DNA of 64,000 nt from assembly GCF_030408435.1 (NCBI RefSeq), contig NZ_CP047046.1, forward strand, positions 124,001 to 188,000, in the 5' to 3' direction. Below the pieces are notes generated by a model, which saw only the letters and a program-made list of their open reading frames with translations, was not told the DNA's origin and did not search any database. This stretch comes from Corynebacterium auriscanis (lineage in GTDB: Bacteria; Actinomycetota; Actinomycetes; Mycobacteriales; Mycobacteriaceae). Below, one piece after another: positions 7,491 through 14,942 of the stretch; positions within the stretch are counted from its first letter, which is position 1; the number at the start of each line of letters is the position of its first letter. Both the position numbers and the translations under genes were made by a program.

Positions 7491-7535
7491 GAATCCGGCG
7501 AGGTTCTGTCTCAGTTGGTGCCTAGGATAAGTGGC

Positions 7536-8318
7536 ATGAGTGTTACAGAGAATCTAAAAGATAACGCACGCACGCGCTTCGCCGTTGTGACCGGAGCTAG
7601 CGCGGGAATCGGTGAATCCACGGCTGAATTGCTGGCAAGGGATGGCTGGCGGGTAATTCTGGCTGCGCGCAGACAAGAGAAACTGCAGGAAGTCGCCCAG
7701 CGGATCAACGGCACTAATCCTGGTGGCGGAATTGTGCTGGCGCTCGATGTGACCGACAAGCAATCGATTGAGCGGTTCGCCCAGGATGTGCAGGACGTGG
7801 TTGCGCAGGTGCCGGGTGGTGCGCTGGAGCTGCTGGTGAACAATGCCGGTGGCGCGCGTGGGTTTGAACCGATTCTGGATACCGATCCGGAGGATTGGCG
7901 TTGGATGTTTGAGGCCAACGTGATGGGCACCTTAGAGGTTACTCGCGCTCTGTTTTCGCAGCTAGAGCGCGGTAAGGCCCCGCAAATTATCAACGTGGTT
8001 TCCGTGGCTGGGCGCGGTGCTTATCGCAACGGCGCGGGCTACAACGCGGCCAAGTTTGGCGAGACGGCCCTGACGGACGTGATGCGCATGGAATTCGCAG
8101 AGCACAACGTTCGGGTGTGCCAGGTGGATCCGGGGCGCGTGTCAACCGATTTCAGCGTCAATCGCTTTAAGGGCGATGTCGAACGGGCGGCCGAGGTCTA
8201 CGCGGACAAGCTGAACCTCGTTGCCGCCGATATTGGCGAAACCATTCGGTGGATCGCTGACCGGCCGGCGCACATGGATGTGGAATCCATCATGATCCGT
8301 CCGCTGGATCAGGTGTAG
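7536..8318 (+). CDS. Short-chain dehydrogenase/reductase, YdfG-like
   Basis: 260 residues from ATG 7536. A possible -10 (TAGGAT, 7523-7528) ends seven bases before the ATG, so the message may be leaderless; the upstream TTG extension is not needed. Classical SDR features are present: cofactor loop TGASAGIG (about residues 20-27), NNAGG, catalytic Ser in VVSVAGRG and YNAAK (Tyr-x-x-x-Lys). ARR after the second strand favours NADP. The layout matches YdfG-type reductases acting on 3-hydroxy acids or serine. The substrate is not shown by the sequence. Its 3' end overlaps the convergent MFS gene by 29 bases. Confidence 0.85.
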   Translation: MSVTENLKDNARTRFAVVTGASAGIGESTAELLARDGWRVILAARRQEKLQEVAQRINGTNPGGGIVLALDVTDKQSIERFAQDVQDVVAQVPGGALELLVNNAGGARGFEPILDTDPEDWRWMFEANVMGTLEVTRALFSQLERGKAPQIINVVSVAGRGAYRNGAGYNAAKFGETALTDVMRMEFAEHNVRVCQVDPGRVSTDFSVNRFKGDVERAAEVYADKLNLVAADIGETIRWIADRPAHMDVESIMIRPLDQV

Positions 8319-9504
8319 CCGCCGCGCGACGAACGATAGCGGTATCCCAGATATAAACCACGCCGAGGATGCCCACGAGGATCAGGCCTGCGCCGACAAC
8401 CCCGGGCCACTGCCAGTGGTGCCACGCGACGGCGCCGATCAAGGACCCAGCTGTGGCACCGAGGAAATAAATGAACATGTAAAGGGAATTCAACCGGGCC
8501 CGGGCGCCGGGGACGGTTGATGTGACGATAGCCATGCCCGTGACGTGCATCGATTGCAGTCCAAAGTCCACGAACAGGAACGCAACAATGACCGCCCACA
8601 GGTGGTGTGCACCGAAAATAGAGATGATCCACCCGATCACCAACGAGCCAAACGACAGGGCAGTGGCAAGTCCCGAACGGTTTTGATCACCCAGCTTCCC
8701 CACGGGGCGAGCTGCCAAGGCGCCCACCACACCGGCCAAACCAATCAGCCCGATCACACCCGTGGAAAGGAAGAACGGCTTGCCCGCCAGCAGCGCGGTC
8801 ATGGTGGCCATCATCGCGGCAACGGAAGCGAACGCGAGGGCGCTTATCAGGGAGCGTGTGCGAACGCGCGGTTGGGTGAGGGCCAGTTCCAGCATGGAGG
8901 AATAAACCCTGCGTAGATCAATGGATTCCGTAGCCGAGTGGGGTTTGGTATCCGAGGGTAGCGAACGCCATAATGCGATTCCCACCAGCACTAATGCCAG
9001 GGTTAGTGTGGCGTAAGGTAAACGAATACCGGCGATTTGCCCCAGGATTCCCGAAACGGTTCGCGCCAAAAGAATGCCCGCCAATAGTCCGGAAAGCACG
9101 GTGCCCATGGCCTGGCCGGCTTGCCCCTCCGGGGCTAAATCGGCCGCATACGGGACTAGCACTTGGGCGGCGGTGCTGAATAAACCTGCGATCGCTAGAC
9201 CTATGACCAAGACCCAGAAAGTGGGACTAATGGTGGCGAGGAAGTGCCCGGCCGCAGCGAGCCCAAGGAGGGTTAAAGCGAGGGTTTTGCGGTTGAATTT
9301 ATCCCCGAGGGGCACCAACAGGATCAGACCTAGGGCATACATTCCCTGCAATACCGTCACTGTGGCGGCAGCCATGGAATCGGAAACCCCAAAAGTCGCG
9401 CTGAAATCGGCCAGCAGCGGTTGGTTAACATAATTGCCACCAGCGCACAGACCCGTAGCAATGGCCATGAGCAGTAAGGGCGTTGTCTGGGTTCTGGATT
9501 GCAT
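8290..9504 (-). CDS. MFS transporter, drug/sugar efflux type
   Basis: 404 residues with twelve predicted membrane helices. The loop between helices 2 and 3 has the MFS signature in the form PLGDKFNRKTLA. A central cytoplasmic loop (LPSDTKPHSATESIDLRRVYSSM) separates the two six-helix halves. The N-terminal GNYVNQPLLADFSATFGVS is typical of the YnfM/AraJ-like efflux branch of 12-helix MFS proteins. It should export a small molecule by proton antiport in the plasma membrane; the substrate is unknown. Its end overlaps the convergent SDR gene by 29 bases. A strong hairpin lies just upstream of the gene, ending transcription of the secreted-protein operon. Confidence 0.85.
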   Translation of the reverse strand: MQSRTQTTPLLLMAIATGLCAGGNYVNQPLLADFSATFGVSDSMAAATVTVLQGMYALGLILLVPLGDKFNRKTLALTLLGLAAAGHFLATISPTFWVLVIGLAIAGLFSTAAQVLVPYAADLAPEGQAGQAMGTVLSGLLAGILLARTVSGILGQIAGIRLPYATLTLALVLVGIALWRSLPSDTKPHSATESIDLRRVYSSMLELALTQPRVRTRSLISALAFASVAAMMATMTALLAGKPFFLSTGVIGLIGLAGVVGALAARPVGKLGDQNRSGLATALSFGSLVIGWIISIFGAHHLWAVIVAFLFVDFGLQSMHVTGMAIVTSTVPGARARLNSLYMFIYFLGATAGSLIGAVAWHHWQWPGVVGAGLILVGILGVVYIWDTAIVRRAAATPDPADGS

Positions 9505-9534
9505 GGGGTGACCTTATCGCAGCTCGTAAAAACA

Positions 9535-9576
9535 ACGAGAGGGGCCCTGCAGCGTATGAACGCTACCGCCCCTCGT
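9535..9576 (-). terminator. Hairpin after the secreted-protein operon
   Basis: ACGAGAGGGGC at 9535-9545 pairs with GCCCCTCGT at 9568-9576, with an inner CAGCGT/ACGCT stem. It follows the last gene of the three-gene minus-strand operon and precedes the MFS gene. On the minus strand the outflow carries TTTTTACGAG. Confidence 0.6.
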
Positions 9577-9624
9577 AGTACACGCTATTAATAGCATGCC
9601 GTTGTTTGGTTTTCCCACGTTGGA

Positions 9625-10359
9625 TTAACCGAAGTCGGGAGCTTCCTCTAACCGCAGTTCCGAGTACCGCCCTTCCGGAACGGAGACCTTGTAGGTGGCA
9701 CCCGTGGGTGCCCACTGCAGATCTTCCGTGCACTTCACGGGCTGCACATCGGCATCGAGGATCGTGAAGCCCCATACCAGGCGGCCCTGCTGGTGCGGCT
9801 GCAAGGTGTACGGCCCAACCGTTTCCGTCAACTTCCAAAAGGCCTGGTACACGTAATTGAATCCGTAGGCGCTGTTCAGAAGTTTGGCCAGTTCCCCATC
9901 CGGGGTGACCGTGGCAGATACTTCCGTGGTCTGCACGCGCTTGTTGGTGACCTTGTGGGTAACCGGAACGGCTTCTTCCGTGTTGTTTCCCACCGTGGCA
10001 GCATCCGTTTGCTTAAACCAACGATGCTGGGCCGAAACATACTTGGCGGCCGAACCGGGGGTCGCGCATTCCGTGTATGGCTTGAAATCCTCGTTCCAGC
10101 GCTGGGGAAGCTGGAACGCACCAGCGAAAGTACCGGGTGACGATGTTCCCGAGGGCTTGAGCGCAGGCGAATCCGTCACCGCGGGTGCCGTCGTATCGGC
10201 GGTAGTTCCGTTCGTACTCACCGCGGTCTCGGCCAGCGCGACAGGGGCATTCAGTGCTGTGGCGGTCCCCAGCACGACTGCACCTATACCGGTGGACATG
10301 ACCGCCCAGGCATTTCGTCGTGGGGAGACAGAGGGGCGTCGAATAAAAGTAAACCGCAT
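9625..10359 (-). CDS. Secreted protein C of a three-paralog operon
   Basis: 244 residues. A Sec signal peptide (basic start MRFTFIRRPSVSPRR, then a hydrophobic core, cleavage after APVALA) is followed by a Thr/Ser-rich linker. The mature domain contains alternating polar/hydrophobic strands (THKVTNKRVQTTEVSATV), then the operon-wide motif ETVGPYTLQP, then WGFTILDADVQPVKC, and ends EGRYSELRLEEAPDFG. The two upstream genes encode the same pattern. Two Cys (in YTECATPG and VKCTED) occupy positions matched in the paralogs and may form a disulfide. It begins five bases after the stop of gene B, so the two are co-transcribed. The strand pattern recalls aerolysin/ETX-type beta-pore domains; function unproven. 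Confidence 0.75.
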   Translation of the reverse strand: MRFTFIRRPSVSPRRNAWAVMSTGIGAVVLGTATALNAPVALAETAVSTNGTTADTTAPAVTDSPALKPSGTSSPGTFAGAFQLPQRWNEDFKPYTECATPGSAAKYVSAQHRWFKQTDAATVGNNTEEAVPVTHKVTNKRVQTTEVSATVTPDGELAKLLNSAYGFNYVYQAFWKLTETVGPYTLQPHQQGRLVWGFTILDADVQPVKCTEDLQWAPTGATYKVSVPEGRYSELRLEEAPDFG

Positions 10360-10364
10360 GGCTG

Positions 10365-10964
10365 TTATCCGAAGTTCTCGTTATCGCGGGTGGAGATCGC
10401 TACGTGGCGCTCGCGAGGAAGGGATGCGGTAAAGGTACTGCCGGTGCCCTGCCACGTGTGGTTGGTGCCACATACGGTGCGCTCACCTACGAAGTCAGAA
10501 ACAACCCAACCGGCCTGCAGTACAGCGGTCTTGCCTGGCGCCAAGCTGTATGGGCCGATCGTCTCGCCAACCTCGTAGGTGGAGGAATCCGTGTAGGAGG
10601 AGGAGAAAGTGATCTTGATCAGGTCCAAGATTGGGAACTCGATGCCAGCGGAGACATTCCACGTCTTGGTCTTAGTTTCGGTAACCGATCGGGTGATTGG
10701 CAGTGGCTCGTCGTTGTAGTTGGAAACCGTCCAGGTGCCGGCCGAGCCGTCGAAGTAGGTCCGCTTGATCTTGATGGTCTGCCCGCGATCACCAGGGTTG
10801 GTGCAGGTTGCACCGATGGTGGTGGGGTTGGCCGTGCCCATGTTCTTCTGAGGAAGAGCAGCGGAAGCAGCTGGAGTGAAAACAGTGCCAGCGATGGATG
10901 CGGTCAGTGCAGCCGCCGATGCGGCCTTGAACAAAGATGCCTTGGAGAAGGTGGACTTGGACAT
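10365..10964 (-). CDS. Secreted protein B of a three-paralog operon
   Basis: 199 residues with a clear signal peptide (KASLFKAASAAALTASIAG..., cleavage around ASAALP) and a strong GGAGCACCCC ribosome site before the ATG. The mature part has a Cys in ATCTNPGDRG, then long alternating Thr/Ser strands (ITRSVTETKTKTWNVSAGI, ITFSSSYTDSSTYEVG). Next come GETIGPYSLAPGKTAVLQAG, a second Cys in ERTVCGTNHTW, and the ending PRERHVAISTRDNENFG. This is the smallest copy and shows the domain limits best. The amphipathic Thr/Ser strands flanking a short hydrophobic loop (FPILDLIK) resemble the membrane-inserting hairpin of aerolysin-like proteins. That comparison is by eye. Confidence 0.75.
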   Translation of the reverse strand: MSKSTFSKASLFKAASAAALTASIAGTVFTPAASAALPQKNMGTANPTTIGATCTNPGDRGQTIKIKRTYFDGSAGTWTVSNYNDEPLPITRSVTETKTKTWNVSAGIEFPILDLIKITFSSSYTDSSTYEVGETIGPYSLAPGKTAVLQAGWVVSDFVGERTVCGTNHTWQGTGSTFTASLPRERHVAISTRDNENFG

Positions 10965-11022
10965 GAGGGGTGCTCCTTTTTAGCGAGGTAGACAGGGAGA
11001 AACGTGTCAAACGTGAGGGGGT

Positions 11023-12345
11023 TTAACGATTGGACTGGGTGGGTACCGGCAAGGACCGGTACTCGTCAGGGGTGACATCCACTGTGCGGGTGGAACCGTC
11101 CTTGGCTGTCACCTTGGCTTCCGCCCAGAACCCGGAGGGGGCGCTGGCCTGCGGGTAGTTGCTGGTCAGGCTGTAGGTGCCGTCCTTCCCGCAGTGCAGC
11201 TCCCGGTAGTTGATCCGGGTCATGGTGGTTCCGTAGGTCACGCGAACGCGGTCGCCGGAATTCAAAGGAATGGGCTTCAGCGCGGTATTGACTGGCATGT
11301 AGGCGCGCTGCACTGTCCCAACGGATTGCAGCCAGCCCTCCGGTAGACGGCCGTTGTTGCCGCGCCAATTGAGGTAGCCGTTGAACTCTGCGCCCACGAT
11401 GTGGTCCGTGACGGGGGTGAAGGTGTAGTCACCCTTCGACCAGTTCAGGAAGTCCTGGGAGTAACCGGGCTTGCGGAACGTGGGGCTCACCGAGGTGATA
11501 TCTAGGGGAGTCCACGCGGTATCGGTCGCGGGAGTGCACTTATCGCCTTGCCTGGGCCACGAACTATCGCGTGCAGGGGGAATGGCCGGTTCCACAATCT
11601 GATCCTTCGCGGGATCCGCGACCTTTTCCAGCGATGGGCCCGAAACGCTGGTGTAGGTGCCGCCCGTGGGTTGGGAGTTGGCGCCCTTCGCGCGGGCGGG
11701 GATATGCATTGCCAAGTCAGACACACTGCCGTCTGGGCGGATCACGTAAGCGTAGGCGTAGCGTTCAGCGGGGGCTTGACCTCGGATGACGCCGGCCCCG
11801 GGTTCATTGACCACGTAGCCCTTTTGGCACGAGGTGAACATGGAGATGAAGTCCTTGAGAACCACACCATATTCGACTTTGAAAGACTCGCCCGGGCGCA
11901 GCGTGATGGGGCCGAAGGTTTCACCTTCCACCCAGCCGTTGGATAGCTTCAAGCCAATTTCGCTCTTCGCGGTGGTGTTCCAGTTGGAGGGCAGCTTGGC
12001 CTTCGAGTTCGCGTCGATCTCGTGGTTAGTGCCCGTTTCGACCTTCGCGGAGTACTTCACATCCTGGTTGGTGTTGTTTGTAAACTGCAGGCTGTCATCG
12101 TTGATGTAGTGGCGGGCAGTTTCACCGAAGTGCCAATCCGGGGTGATTTCCCCGGGCTTGCATGGCTTGTACAGTCCCGGCACGGGGTAGCCTTGTGGCA
12201 TCGGTGGAATCTCTGCCTGCGCGGCTGGTGAGAGCACCGTGGCGGAGAGCAGGGAGCTGGAAACCACGGCGGCAGCAGCGACGGCAGCCCTGAATTTCTT
12301 AGGCTTACCCGAAGGTAATACACGGTTTTGGTTGAACATAAACAA
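11023..12345 (-). CDS. Secreted protein A, two-domain paralog heading the operon
   Basis: 440 residues; ATG at 12345 or the in-frame ATG at 12339. Signal peptide with Ala-rich core, cleavage after AAQA. Domain 1 (about 45-210) has Cys in YKPCKPG, strands FTNNTNQDVKYSAKVETG, motif GETFGPITLRPGESFKVEYG and Cys in FTSCQKG. Domain 2 (about 280-430) repeats the plan: GDKCTPATD, SKGDYTFTPVTDHIVG, IPLNSGDRVRVTYG, ELHCGKDGTYSL. So it is an internal duplication of the same fold seen once in proteins B and C. It is the first gene of the operon; a 58-base gap separates it from B. Likely exported to the wall or medium. Function unknown; host- or membrane-interacting role is a guess. Confidence 0.78.
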   Translation of the reverse strand: MFMFNQNRVLPSGKPKKFRAAVAAAAVVSSSLLSATVLSPAAQAEIPPMPQGYPVPGLYKPCKPGEITPDWHFGETARHYINDDSLQFTNNTNQDVKYSAKVETGTNHEIDANSKAKLPSNWNTTAKSEIGLKLSNGWVEGETFGPITLRPGESFKVEYGVVLKDFISMFTSCQKGYVVNEPGAGVIRGQAPAERYAYAYVIRPDGSVSDLAMHIPARAKGANSQPTGGTYTSVSGPSLEKVADPAKDQIVEPAIPPARDSSWPRQGDKCTPATDTAWTPLDITSVSPTFRKPGYSQDFLNWSKGDYTFTPVTDHIVGAEFNGYLNWRGNNGRLPEGWLQSVGTVQRAYMPVNTALKPIPLNSGDRVRVTYGTTMTRINYRELHCGKDGTYSLTSNYPQASAPSGFWAEAKVTAKDGSTRTVDVTPDEYRSLPVPTQSNR

Positions 12346-12700
12346 ACCTCTGAAGTGTTGGGGTGTTCCGCTAGGCTGGTGGTAATTGCCGTGTGAACAG
12401 TAGAGATCGTTGATTTACGCCAAGGCGCGAGGCTTCAGACTTTCTGTGGATTGTCGTACAACCCTCTTGATGGCACTGCTGATATTAAGGTTTACCCAGT
12501 GCCTCCGCAATATGAGCGGGGAAATTGTTTAACAAAATACACCCGCGGGGGTGGGGTGGTGCCCCCCGTGGGACCCCGCGGAGGAATTCTCGGCGTGTTT
12601 ACTTGGCCGTCACTACCGAGTCAGCCGGTCCACCTAGCGTGGGGAATCGTTCTTCATTCAAGTTAAGTAACGCAATGACTTTCCCTAGGAGTGTTTTACG
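12346..12700. other. Divergent promoter region between secreted operon and phoD
   Basis: About 355 bases without a gene. It contains a GC-rich inverted repeat CCGCGGGG...CCCCGCGG at 12543-12581 with an inner GGGG/CCCC pairing, and AT-richer DNA on the phoD side. The hairpin could be a terminator for antisense transcripts or a regulator site. No PHO-box repeat was recognised by eye. Confidence 0.4.
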
Positions 12701-14323
12701 TTGAATTCCCCAGCTGACAAGGCGCAGCGCGAACTCACACGCCGCGGTTTCCTAAGAGTATCCGGCCTTACGGTCGCAGCCGCGGGTGCAGGATTCGTTG
12801 CACGTGGTACGGCAACAGCACAGTCCAGTTTTGGAGGCACATTCGGATCGTCCGCGGGAAGCTCCTTCGGAGCTCCCTTGCTGCCAAAGCGACCCGTGAT
12901 TAGCCACGGTGTGGCGTCGGGTGAAATGACAAACAGCGGTGCAGTGATCTGGACCCGCGCCGATCGCCCCGCACGAATGGTGGTGGAAGCGGCGACGAAT
13001 GGCCGGTTCAAGAATGCGAAAACGTTCCGGGCACCGGTCCCGTTGACTCCCGCGACGGATGGCACGGGACGTGTGCGGTTGTCTGGCTTTCCGGCGGGGC
13101 GCGACATCCACTACCGAGTGTTCCTGGAGGACATGTACACGGGGATGCGCTCTGCGCCAGTAGCGGGAACGTTCCGGACCGTTCCGGTGACCGCACGGGA
13201 TATCCGTTTCCTCTGGTCGGGAGATGTGGCCGGGCAGGGATACGGCATTAACCCAAAGATTGGCGGCATGGTCGGTTGGGCAACCATGGCCAAGCGCAAC
13301 CCGCATTTCTTCCTGCACTCGGGCGATGTTGTGTATGCCGATGGGCCGATTGAGGAAAAGGTCACGTTGGAAGACGGGCGCGTGTGGCACAACCTGGTCA
13401 GCGAGGAAACGTCCAAGGTGGCCGAAACCCTGAAGGAATTCCGCGGGCGCTATGCCTACAACCTGCGCGATGAGCACTACCGCAATTTCAACGCGCACGT
13501 GCCACAGCTGGTGCAGTGGGATGACCACGAAACCACGAACAACTGGTATCCGGGGGAGATCCTGACAGACGATAAGTACATGGAAAAGCGCGTGGATGTG
13601 CTGTCGGCGCGTTCGATCCGGGCTTTCCACGAGTGGCAGCCGGTGGATACCAAAACGGCAGTGGATGGGCGCATTTACCGCAAGGTTTCCTACGGGCCGC
13701 TGCTGGAGGTGTTCATCCTGGATATGCGCAGCTACAAGGATGAAAACACAAAGCACACCAAGGACAACAAGGAAGCCGGTTGGATCTTGGGCGATAAACA
13801 GCGGCAGTGGCTGATCGACGGGGTGAAGAAGTCGAAGGCTACGTGGAAGATCATTGCCAATGACCTACCGATCGGCATTGTCGTTCCCGATGGGGAGACA
13901 GCGCAGGAGGGCGTGTCGTCCGGCACTCCGGGCAAGCCGGTGGGGCGGGAGCAGGAGATCGCCACGGTGCTGTCCGCGATCAAGAACGTGAAGAATGTGG
14001 TGTGGCTGACCGCGGATGTGCACTACTGCGCGGCGCACGAGTACCACCCGGACCGGGCGGCGTTCCAGGATTTCTCCCCGTTCTGGGAGTTCGTCTCTGG
14101 CCCGCTAAATGCTGGCGCGTTCGGGCCGAACAAGATGGATTCGACCTTTGGCCCGGAGGTCGTGTTCTCCCACACCCCGGATCAGCCGAACCGTTCCCCG
14201 CTGGATGATTACCAGCACTTTGGTGAGGTGGACATCGATGGCCAGTCCCGAGAGTTGACGGTGCGTTTGATCAGCACCCGCGGCCAGGTGCTGTACACGA
14301 AGACGTTGCCGGCGAAGTGCTAG
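12701..14323 (+). CDS. phoD: PhoD-like alkaline phosphatase/phosphodiesterase, Tat-exported
   Basis: 540 residues from a TTG start with CTAGGAG nine bases before. The N-terminus carries a Tat signal (LTRRGFLRVSGLTVAAAGAG), meaning export in folded form. The PhoD_N domain (FSHGVASGEMTNSGAVIWTRA-like block, about 65-85) is followed by the metallophosphatase core. Metal ligands are visible in WSGDVAGQGYG, FFLHSGDVVYADGP, QWDDHETTNNW and WLTADVHYCAAHEYHPD. PhoD enzymes use Fe/Ca and cleave phosphate mono- and diesters, including wall teichoic-type polymers, outside the membrane. Pho regulation is expected from family knowledge, but I see no clear operator. Convergent with the UPF0145 gene. Confidence 0.9.
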   Translation: MNSPADKAQRELTRRGFLRVSGLTVAAAGAGFVARGTATAQSSFGGTFGSSAGSSFGAPLLPKRPVISHGVASGEMTNSGAVIWTRADRPARMVVEAATNGRFKNAKTFRAPVPLTPATDGTGRVRLSGFPAGRDIHYRVFLEDMYTGMRSAPVAGTFRTVPVTARDIRFLWSGDVAGQGYGINPKIGGMVGWATMAKRNPHFFLHSGDVVYADGPIEEKVTLEDGRVWHNLVSEETSKVAETLKEFRGRYAYNLRDEHYRNFNAHVPQLVQWDDHETTNNWYPGEILTDDKYMEKRVDVLSARSIRAFHEWQPVDTKTAVDGRIYRKVSYGPLLEVFILDMRSYKDENTKHTKDNKEAGWILGDKQRQWLIDGVKKSKATWKIIANDLPIGIVVPDGETAQEGVSSGTPGKPVGREQEIATVLSAIKNVKNVVWLTADVHYCAAHEYHPDRAAFQDFSPFWEFVSGPLNAGAFGPNKMDSTFGPEVVFSHTPDQPNRSPLDDYQHFGEVDIDGQSRELTVRLISTRGQVLYTKTLPAKC

Positions 14324-14340
14324 CGTGCTCGGCCGGTTGC

Positions 14341-14658
14341 CTAGCTGAGCTGGACGGCGGTGCCGGTGGCGGTGACCATGATCATGCCGCCCTGGCCCAG
14401 GGATTCGCAGTCGACCTTCACACCTACTACACCGTTGGCACCCAACTGGATGGCACGGTCGACCATTTCGCGCAGGGCTTCCTCGCGCGCGTTGTTGATC
14501 TCGCCTTCGTAGCTGGAGGAGCGCCCACCCACGATGTTGCGGAATCCCGCTCCGATGTCCTTGAACATGTTGATGCCCACGACTGATTCGCCTGCAACGA
14601 TGCGGATGTAGTTTTCGATCTTGTGGCCGTCAATGGTTCCGGTGGTACTGACAATCAT
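14341..14658 (-). CDS. YbjQ/UPF0145 family protein
   Basis: 105 residues, the family's usual size, with AAGGAGAACC before the ATG. It has the YbjQ pattern: MIVSTTGTIDG start, GESVVGINMFKDIGAGFRNIVGGRS, the charged helix EGEINNAREEALREMVDRAIQLGANGVVGVKVD and the closing strand MIMVTATGTAV. These small cytoplasmic proteins form pentamers and are annotated as putative heavy-metal-binding; the biochemical role is not established. The gene converges on phoD with only 17 bases between stops. Confidence 0.85.
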   Translation of the reverse strand: MIVSTTGTIDGHKIENYIRIVAGESVVGINMFKDIGAGFRNIVGGRSSSYEGEINNAREEALREMVDRAIQLGANGVVGVKVDCESLGQGGMIMVTATGTAVQLS

Positions 14659-14942
14659 CGCTGGTTCTCCTTGCTCTGAGTGGGGTGTGGCCTGCTGAGC
14701 TGGAGGTTCACTGTGGAACCCTCTCCTAGACTCTCTATTTTAGGTCAGGCGGGCACGGTGGGATCACCGTTCCACCAACTTTTTCATCTAAACACACCGA
14801 CGCCACGCTGGCCCGACCAAAGGCTCTCAGTACCTTTTGGGGGCGAAGCGCTGGGCGGGGTGATGCAGGGGGGGGCAATAGCGGTGCTCGGTGGGGCGGA
14901 GACGAAGTTTGGAGGGGAAGGCTACCGGGACCGGGTTAGTCC

